64,000 bases of DNA, taken from assembly GCA_947475735.1 (NCBI GenBank), contig CANJLQ010000006.1, forward strand, positions 1 to 64,000, in the 5' to 3' direction. Position 1 is the first letter of the stretch. Every line of letters begins with the position of its first letter. The stretch is from Caulobacteraceae bacterium. GTDB lineage: Bacteria > Pseudomonadota > Alphaproteobacteria > Caulobacterales > Caulobacteraceae. Shown here one piece after another: positions 58,890 to 64,000 of the stretch. The translations under genes and the position numbers were made by a program. The notes under the pieces were generated by a model. That model saw only the letters and a list, made by a program, of their open reading frames with translations, searched no databases and was not told the DNA's origin.

Positions 58890-59681
58890 TCAGACGTCGA
58901 GATCGACGGTAATGGGGCAATGGTCGCTGGGCTGTTCCCACGCCCGCACCGGTTCGTGGATCGTGGCGGTACCCGGCACCACGGCCGGCGTCAGACCCGG
59001 CGAAGTCCAGATGTGGTCCAGGCGCAGGCCGCGGTTCGACTTGCGGAAATCGACGGCGCGGTAGCTCCACCAGGACGCCAGCTTCTGCGGCTCCGGAAAG
59101 GCGTCGCGCACCACGTCGGCGAAACCGCCGGCCGCCTGGAGCCGGTTCAGGGTCTCGACCTCGATGGGGGTGTGGCTGACCACCTTGGACATGTAGCGGT
59201 GGTTCCAGACGTCGTATTCGCTGGGGGCGATGTTGAAGTCGCCGCACATCAGGAGCGGCCGCGACCGGTCCAGCGCCCGCGCCGTCTCCGTCAGCCGCTC
59301 GTAGAAGTCCATCTTGTGATCGAACTTGGGGTTCAGCGCCCGGTCCGGCACATCGCCGCCGGCGGGGATGTAGAAGTTCTGCACGTCGACCCCCGCGATC
59401 CGGGCCGAGACGCAGCGGGCGTGGCCCAGCTTGCAGGCGTTGAAGGTGTCCGAAGGCTCCATCGGCAGGCGGCTGGCGATGGCCACGCCGTGCCAGCCTT
59501 TCTGGCCCGCGATCCTCAGATGGGGCAGGCCCATCTCGGCGAAGGCGTTGCGCGGGAACTGATCCTCCAGGCATTTGATCTCCTGCAGACACAGGACGTC
59601 GGTGCCGCTCTCGGCGACGAAGCGGGCGACCTGATCGATGCGCAGGCGCACGGAGTTGATGTTCCAGGTGGCGAGACGCAC
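58890..59681 (-). CDS. xthA: Exodeoxyribonuclease III
   Basis: A 263-residue AP endonuclease/3' exonuclease of base-excision repair. N7 (ATWNINS), E34 (CLQEIKC), FNACKLGHARCVSA, CGDFNIAPSEYDVW, LRLDHIWTS and the C-terminal PSDHCPI give all metal and catalytic positions. The GTG 59681 is used because the frame extends with no homology upstream. It starts 5 bases after the prmC stop, so prmC and xthA share an operon. Confidence 0.94.
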   Translation of the reverse strand: MRLATWNINSVRLRIDQVARFVAESGTDVLCLQEIKCLEDQFPRNAFAEMGLPHLRIAGQKGWHGVAIASRLPMEPSDTFNACKLGHARCVSARIAGVDVQNFYIPAGGDVPDRALNPKFDHKMDFYERLTETARALDRSRPLLMCGDFNIAPSEYDVWNHRYMSKVVSHTPIEVETLNRLQAAGGFADVVRDAFPEPQKLASWWSYRAVDFRKSNRGLRLDHIWTSPGLTPAVVPGTATIHEPVRAWEQPSDHCPITVDLDV

Positions 59682-59686
59682 GCGGA

Positions 59687-60571
59687 TCAGCCCTGCCGGA
59701 TCGGCGTGGTGCGGGGGTCCGGACCGTTGGTGACGACGCGGTCGCGATCGCCGAGATCCTTGACCACCTTGACGTCGGTGAAGCCCGCCGCCTCGAACAG
59801 CGCCTTGACCTGGGGGCCCTGATCCCAGCCGATCTCGACCGCGAAGGTGCCGCCGGGCTTGAGGATGCGCGCGATCTCGGGCGCGAGGTCGCGGTAGGCC
59901 TGCAGCCCGTCGGGCCCCCCGTCCAGCGCCAGGACCGGGTCGTGGTCGCGCACCTCCGGATCCAGGCCCGGGATGTCGTCGGACGGGATGTAGGGCGGGT
60001 TGGAGACGACAAGATCGAAACTGTCGTCGCCGAAACCGGCGGCCCATTCCGTGCGCAGGAAGGTGGCGCGCCCGTCCAGGTCCAGGCTGGCGGCATTGTC
60101 ACGGGCCACCGCCAGGGCCTCGAACGAGATGTCGGTGCCGACGCCGTGGGCGGCCGGCCGTTCGCTCAGAAGCGCCAGGAGGATCGCGCCGGAGCCGGTG
60201 CCGAGATCGATGGCATGGAAATGCTGGGCGGGCTCGAACGCCAGAAGCGCCACGTCGAGCAGGGTCTCGGTGTCCGGCCGGGGGCTGAGCACGTCGGGCG
60301 TGACGTTCAGCATGATCTTCCAGAAGCCCTTGCGCCCCAGGATGCGCGACACCGGCTCGCGGCGCAGGCGGCGCTCGACGAAGCCGTCCAGCATCGTCTG
60401 CTGGTCGGGCGTGACCGCGCGATAGGGGTCGGTCAGGATGTCGAGGCGGCTCGCACCGGTCGCGGCCTCCAGCAACAGGCGGGCGTCGATGGCGGGGCTG
60501 TCGATCTTCTGCGCCTTCAGCGCGGCCTGCGCGGCCTTCCAGGCGGAGACGAGGGTGGGCGTGTCGGTCAT
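59687..60571 (-). CDS. prmC: Release-factor glutamine methyltransferase PrmC
   Basis: A 294-residue SAM enzyme that methylates the GGQ glutamine of release factors RF1 and RF2. SAM motif LGTGSG (123-128), catalytic NPPY (191-194) and the N-terminal helical domain (SRILGRKGFWKIMLNV, LSPRPDTE) are present. Length is normal. Its start abuts the MOSC gene stop and its stop lies 5 bases before xthA, making a compact three-gene operon. Confidence 0.95.
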   Translation of the reverse strand: MTDTPTLVSAWKAAQAALKAQKIDSPAIDARLLLEAATGASRLDILTDPYRAVTPDQQTMLDGFVERRLRREPVSRILGRKGFWKIMLNVTPDVLSPRPDTETLLDVALLAFEPAQHFHAIDLGTGSGAILLALLSERPAAHGVGTDISFEALAVARDNAASLDLDGRATFLRTEWAAGFGDDSFDLVVSNPPYIPSDDIPGLDPEVRDHDPVLALDGGPDGLQAYRDLAPEIARILKPGGTFAVEIGWDQGPQVKALFEAAGFTDVKVVKDLGDRDRVVTNGPDPRTTPIRQG

Positions 60572-61336
60572 TCAGGTCCAGTCCACAGGGTCACCGATCG
60601 CCAGGCGGCCGCCCGCCTCGACCGACAGATACAGGCCGCAGAAGGCGTGGCCATAGAGGCGCATCAGGTCGGTGACCAGATCGGCGTCGCGGTCCCCCGT
60701 GGCCGGATCGACGTCGACGGCGACGCAGCGCCGGATCGGCTTGAGCGCCCGGAGCATGGCGTCGCCGAGCCGCAGCCCACGACCGGCGACGTCGTTCTCG
60801 ATCCAGGGCTCCCAGCCTTCGACATGGACGTTGGCGCGGAACCGCAGGGGATCGAGCGGCCGGCCGATCTTCTCCGACAGATCCCACACGCTGGCGAGGT
60901 TGAGCACCGAGACGGCGCCCTTCGGGTCGTCCATGAAGCGATGGCCCCCGCCGTCCAGCACCCGCAGGGGCGCGGTCGCCTCTTCGCCCAAGGCGTTCGT
61001 CAGCCAGGCCTCCAGGGCCCGGTCGCCTTCGGGCCGGCCCAAGGCGACCGTCAAAGGCGCCAGACCGGGAGCGGACAGGGACAGCACGCCTGTCGCCTCG
61101 TCCCAGCGGCTGACGACCCGAGCCAGGGCCGGAATTCGCGCCAGGACGGCGAACCGCATCTTGGAGATATGGGCCGGGGCTTCGGGGTCGAAGCCGGACG
61201 GGCCGATCTCGACCGCATAGAGACGGTCTCCCGGAAACGCCGCGCCCGCGTCCAGACGCGCCCCGGTCAACGGCTCGGGGGTCAGGCCCTTGACCGGATG
61301 ACGATAGAGGGCGGCGATGCGGGCGGGGACGGTCAC
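60572..61336 (-). CDS. MOSC-domain protein
   Basis: A 254-residue protein with the MOSC N-terminal barrel (IAALYRHPVKGLTPEPL) and MOSC domain (LDPLRFRANVHVEG at 162-174, and conserved C204 in PIRRCVAVDVDPATG). MOSC proteins bind molybdenum cofactor sulfur or act as N-hydroxylated base reductases (YcbX/YiiM). It is the first gene of MOSC-prmC-xthA, with directly abutting prmC. A role in handling N-hydroxylated substrates is inferred from the family. Confidence 0.88.
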   Translation of the reverse strand: MTVPARIAALYRHPVKGLTPEPLTGARLDAGAAFPGDRLYAVEIGPSGFDPEAPAHISKMRFAVLARIPALARVVSRWDEATGVLSLSAPGLAPLTVALGRPEGDRALEAWLTNALGEEATAPLRVLDGGGHRFMDDPKGAVSVLNLASVWDLSEKIGRPLDPLRFRANVHVEGWEPWIENDVAGRGLRLGDAMLRALKPIRRCVAVDVDPATGDRDADLVTDLMRLYGHAFCGLYLSVEAGGRLAIGDPVDWT

Positions 61337-61413
61337 CGTCGTTCCGTGCCCCAGCCCCCGGTTTCAGGCAAGGTGCCGGAACACGCCCCAAAGCCGAGCC
61401 GTTGACCCCGCCG

Positions 61414-62673
61414 ATGACCGAACCTTCTCGCCGTTCCGCCCTGTCCAGCCTGTGGAAGTTCGTCGGGGCCACGGTCGCGGGCCTGGCCGCCGGAGCCGGC
61501 GCCGCGCACCTGATCTATTCGCAAGGCCACAAATACGGGCTGGAACTGCGCGCGCCTCGCCCCGAGCCGACGCCGCCGCGACCCCCGACGCCCGAGGACC
61601 ATGAGGCGCGCGAGCCGGGGCGGGGACGCATCGCGCGCCACCCGTACCAGATCCCGCACAAGGGGTGGGTCGACATCGGCTGGCGGGTGGGAGGGTCCTA
61701 TTTCGGCGACCGGGTCGGTTTCGTTTCGGGCGGCGTGACCTTCTTCATCCTGCTGTCGCTGTTTCCGACGCTGGGTGCCTTCGTGACCATCTACGGCCTC
61801 TTCGCCGATCCGGCCGATGCCTGGACGCGGCTGGCCTTTCTGTACTCCGTCCTGCCCGCCAACGTGGCCGGCTTCCTGGGGTCGGAGATGGCGCGGCTGG
61901 CCGCCGGGTCGACCCGCGACCTGACCTTCACCCTGGTCTGGACCCTGGCTCTGTCGCTGTGGACCGCCAACAACGGGATCAAGACGCTCTTCTACGGGCT
62001 GAACGTCGCCTACCACGAGGTCGAGAAGCGCAACATCGTCCGCTACAACCTGATCTGTTTCGCCTTCACCCTGACCGGCCTGGCGGCGGTCCTGATGGCG
62101 GCGGCCCTGGTGGTCGGGGTGCCCGTGGTGCTGGGCGTCTTCGGCCTCGCCGAGGAATGGCAGGCGCTCGCCCCCCTGCGATGGCCGGTCCTGTTCGTGC
62201 TGTATGTCGGGGCGCTGGCCGTGATCTACCGGTTCGGGCCTTGTCGATCGAGCGCGCGATGGCGCTGGCTCACGCCGGGGGCCTTGTTCGCGGCCGTGCT
62301 CAGCCTGCTGGTGTCGTTCCTGTTCAGCTGGTTCCTGACCACCTTCGTGCGGCTGGATTCCTACGGACCGCTGGCGACCGCCATGGCCTTCCTGTTGTGG
62401 ACCTGGATCTCGGTGCAGGTGATCCTGATGGGGGCCGAGTTGAACGCCGAGATCGAGCACCAGACCGCCCATGACACGACCACCGGCGATCCCCTCCCGC
62501 TGGGCGAGCGGGGCGCCGTCATGGCCGATACGGTTGGACCGAGACGGGGCAATCCCGCGGCCCTGAGCTTCACCCTGCGTCACGCGGAGGCGATCGCCGA
62601 CCGGCTGGGACGTCGTCGAAACCGGCCCCCTGGATCGCCGGGGTCGCAGAGTGACGGTCGAAGCCCTATCTAG
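61414..62673 (+). CDS. YihY/BrkB-family inner-membrane protein
   Basis: A 419-residue protein. After an N-terminal anchor and Pro-rich linker (PRPEPTPPRPPTPE, about 50-65), it has six membrane helices in the YihY domain (GDRVGFVSGGVTFFILLSLFPTLGAFVTIYG, LWTANNGIKTLFYGLNVAYHEVEKRN, SYGPLATAMAFLLWTWISVQVILMGAELNAEIEHQ). The C-terminal tail is basic. YihY proteins are often miscalled RNase BN; their function is unknown. ATG 61414 is used; TTG 61402 is an alternative. Confidence 0.88.
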   Translation: MTEPSRRSALSSLWKFVGATVAGLAAGAGAAHLIYSQGHKYGLELRAPRPEPTPPRPPTPEDHEAREPGRGRIARHPYQIPHKGWVDIGWRVGGSYFGDRVGFVSGGVTFFILLSLFPTLGAFVTIYGLFADPADAWTRLAFLYSVLPANVAGFLGSEMARLAAGSTRDLTFTLVWTLALSLWTANNGIKTLFYGLNVAYHEVEKRNIVRYNLICFAFTLTGLAAVLMAAALVVGVPVVLGVFGLAEEWQALAPLRWPVLFVLYVGALAVIYRFGPCRSSARWRWLTPGALFAAVLSLLVSFLFSWFLTTFVRLDSYGPLATAMAFLLWTWISVQVILMGAELNAEIEHQTAHDTTTGDPLPLGERGAVMADTVGPRRGNPAALSFTLRHAEAIADRLGRRRNRPPGSPGSQSDGRSPI

Positions 62674-62677
62674 GGCG

Positions 62678-62920
62678 ATGAACAATTTTCGACCGACCAC
62701 CATAGAACGCGCTTACGAACTGGCCCGCAGCGGGGCCTGCCGGACGGTCGGGGAGATCAAGGCCAAGCTTCAGGCCGAGGGCTACGAAGGCGTCAAGGAC
62801 CGGCTCTATGGGGCCTCCATGACCGGTGCGCTCAGGAAGCTCTGCGCCGACAACTACGTCGCCCCGGAAGGCGAGGACGACGCACCGGCCCCGAAGTCGG
62901 TCGACGACGACGACGACTGA
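62678..62920 (+). CDS. Small conserved-type protein, unknown function
   Basis: An 80-residue protein with helical core TTIERAYELARSGACRTVGEIKAKLQAEGYEGVKDRLYGASMTGALRKLC, which looks like a small winged or tri-helical domain, then an acidic tail ending in five aspartates. The style is common among alphaproteobacteria (recalled). ATG 62678 lies 4 bases after the yihY-type stop, so it is probably translationally coupled to it; GTG 62651 overlaps that gene. No function is known. Confidence 0.75.
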   Translation: MNNFRPTTIERAYELARSGACRTVGEIKAKLQAEGYEGVKDRLYGASMTGALRKLCADNYVAPEGEDDAPAPKSVDDDDD

Positions 62921-62973
62921 GTCTCGCAATCGCTTGCGTTCCCCGACCGATGCGTCCATACGGGCCACGTCGA

Positions 62974-63003
62974 TCTCTCTGCGTAACGCCCTCTCTCTCT
63001 GCG
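62974..63003 (+). repeat. Direct repeat in the cold-shock gene leader
   Basis: TCTCTCTGCG (62974-62983 and 62994-63003) is repeated at 20-base spacing, each copy followed by TAACGC or AACGC. It lies about 90-120 bases before the cold-shock start, in a 172-base leader or promoter region with no gene. Confidence 0.5.
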
Positions 63004-63092
63004 AACGCACCGAGTTTCTGGCCGATCCCATTCAGACCCGACAGGCTCCACGCGCTCTTGCGTGCGGCCGTTAACTCGAACGGAGAGCTGAA

Positions 63093-63305
63093 ATGGCGAC
63101 CGGAACTGTCAAGTGGTACAACGCAACCAAGGGCTATGGCTTCATCGAGCCGAGCGACGGCGGCAAGGACGTGTTCGTGCACGTCTCGGCCGTTGAAGGC
63201 GCAGGCATGAACGGCCTGAACGAAGGCCAGACCATCTCGTACGAGGTCGAAAAGGACCGTCGCACGGGTAAAGAGTCGGCCGGCCAGCTCAAGGCCGCTG
63301 AATAG
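63093..63305 (+). CDS. CspA-family cold-shock protein
   Basis: A 70-residue nucleic-acid chaperone. RNP1 (KGYGFIEP) and RNP2 (VFVHVSAV) are intact in the five-strand barrel; WYNATKG and ISYEVEKDRRTGKESAGQLK complete the domain. GGAG lies 8 bases before ATG 63093. The long upstream gap (172 bases) would allow the structured leader typical of cold-shock messages. It is followed by hairpins at 63316-63331 and 63347-63372. Confidence 0.95.
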   Translation: MATGTVKWYNATKGYGFIEPSDGGKDVFVHVSAVEGAGMNGLNEGQTISYEVEKDRRTGKESAGQLKAAE

Positions 63306-63346
63306 TCGGACCCCTCCGCTCCTCGGAGCGGGATTGTCTGAAGCGC

Positions 63347-63372
63347 GGGGTCGCGGCGAGAGCCGCGGCCCC
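63347..63372 (+). terminator. Possible terminator after the cold-shock gene
   Basis: GGGGTCGCGGC and GCCGCGGCCCC make an 11-base-pair stem (one G-T pair) around GAGA. Followed only by GTT, so it is a weak intrinsic terminator. A smaller stem, CCGCTCC / GGAGCGG, lies at 63316-63331, 11 bases after the stop codon. Confidence 0.5.
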
Positions 63373-63445
63373 GTTCGCATGTCGGAGAGGGGCCACGCGC
63401 GACATGGGCGCGCTTGCCCCGTGGCCAAGGCCCGCGTAGAGCGCC

Positions 63446-64000
63446 ATGACCATGTTCGGCCTCGCCAATCCTGAACGTTTCATGCGCTTCACCGCGCCCC
63501 TGACCCCCGTCCTCTGGGGCGTGGCGGCGCTGCTTCTGGCCGTCGGAACCTGGTTGAGCTTCGCCGCCCCCGGAGATTATCAGCAGGGCGACACGGTGCG
63601 GATCATGTTCGTCCATGTGCCGGCCGCGACCCTGGGGCTCGCGGCCTATGCGGCCTTGGGCGTCTCAAGCTTCTTCGCCCTGGTGTTCCGGCATTCGCTG
63701 GCGGACGCGGCGGCGCGGGCGGCGGCCTTGCCGGGCGCGGCCTTCACCGCCCTGGCCCTGGTCACGGGCAGCCTGTGGGGCCAGCCGATGTGGGGCACCT
63801 GGTGGGTGTGGGACGCGCGCCTGACCAGCGTGCTGGTGCTGTTCCTGTTCTACCTTGGCTACATGGCGCTGCGCTCGTCGATCGACGACGAGCAGAAGGC
63901 CGGGCGAGCGGCGGCGGTGCTGGGTCTGGTCGGGCTGATCAACCTGCCGATCGTCAAGTTCTCGGTCGACTGGTGGAACACCTTGCACCAGCCGGCCTCG
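63446..64000 (+). CDS. ccmC: Haem exporter permease CcmC, cut by window end
   Basis: The first 185 codons of a haem ABC-type exporter permease used in c-type cytochrome maturation. The tryptophan-rich haem loop GTWWVWDARLTSVLVLFLFYLGYMA is the CcmC signature, between membrane segments by eye (about residues 20-45, 60-85, 90-115, 130-150). ATG 63446, with a second ATG two codons later. No stop is reached, so the gene continues beyond the window; full-length CcmC is about 240 residues. Confidence 0.93.
   Translation, partial: MTMFGLANPERFMRFTAPLTPVLWGVAALLLAVGTWLSFAAPGDYQQGDTVRIMFVHVPAATLGLAAYAALGVSSFFALVFRHSLADAAARAAALPGAAFTALALVTGSLWGQPMWGTWWVWDARLTSVLVLFLFYLGYMALRSSIDDEQKAGRAAAVLGLVGLINLPIVKFSVDWWNTLHQPAS

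Overview
The window is very GC-rich chromosomal DNA from an alphaproteobacterium of the Caulobacteraceae, most like Brevundimonas or Caulobacter. The best evidence is the order fliQ-fliR-flhB-cckA (34030-38273), an arrangement I recall from Caulobacter crescentus. It is preceded by a CtrA-type half-site pair GTAA-N7-TTAAC at 33933. Three TonB-dependent receptors, many secreted peptidases and lipoproteins, and a HAAS/PadR pair fit the same group. The window opens with 51 consecutive C residues, which look like a contig-end artefact. It ends inside ccmC. There is no rRNA, prophage, insertion sequence or CRISPR array.

Layout. 0.1-6.1 kb: secreted M14 carboxypeptidase, divergent padR-HAAS pair with a palindrome-rich operator, then an Ada/AraC/AlkA fusion that has lost its glycosylase domain and overlaps ogt. 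6.1-11.6 kb: nested inverted repeats, a POT peptide transporter with a strong terminator, a TonB receptor, a coupled DUF2256/unknown gene pair. 11.7-21.4 kb: merR with two acyl-CoA dehydrogenases, rsmE carrying an in-frame repeat, gshA, dusA, a beta-barrel protein, a TauE-like permease, a retropepsin-like protein and DUF1289. 21.5-33.9 kb: a small gene whose ribosome binding site lies in a perfect hairpin, PQQ-type sugar dehydrogenase, tRNA(CAT), TonB siderophore receptor, radC, M28 and S8 peptidases, map, vapBC-cinA, acyltransferase. 34-42 kb: flagellar export genes, cckA, sucCD, MFS transporter. 42-50.6 kb: TonB receptor with divergent tetR, then a LytTR / DUF2306 / DUF2141 / carotenoid oxygenase locus, a GST and a small lipoprotein. 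50.6-64 kb: nucleotide-sugar oxidoreductase and aminotransferase, gmhB, hydrolase, thiE-like and yggS with overlapping divergent start codons, an OmpR-type regulator, SLC13 permease, MOSC-prmC-exonuclease III, YihY, cold-shock gene, ccmC.

The most distinctive structural feature is a set of dispersed inverted-repeat elements. One family, with terminal hairpins built on CTCCCTCCCC, occurs at 15831, 38283, 40645 and 47338, with relatives at 13971 and probably 66. One copy is translated inside rsmE. Three unrelated inverted-repeat elements lie at 6191, 17611 and 54347, and a short repeat with core CGCTGCTTGAGC lies just after three stop codons. A small palindrome also sits exactly where the Ada/AlkA fusion has lost its catalytic domain. 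The candidates most worth pursuing are the hairpin-gated small protein (21505-21698), the LytTR-DUF2141-carotenoid oxygenase locus (45437-49445), and these elements acting inside genes.

Start codons were chosen by ribosome binding site and family alignment from memory. No database search or computed alignment was available. Membrane-segment counts are by eye.
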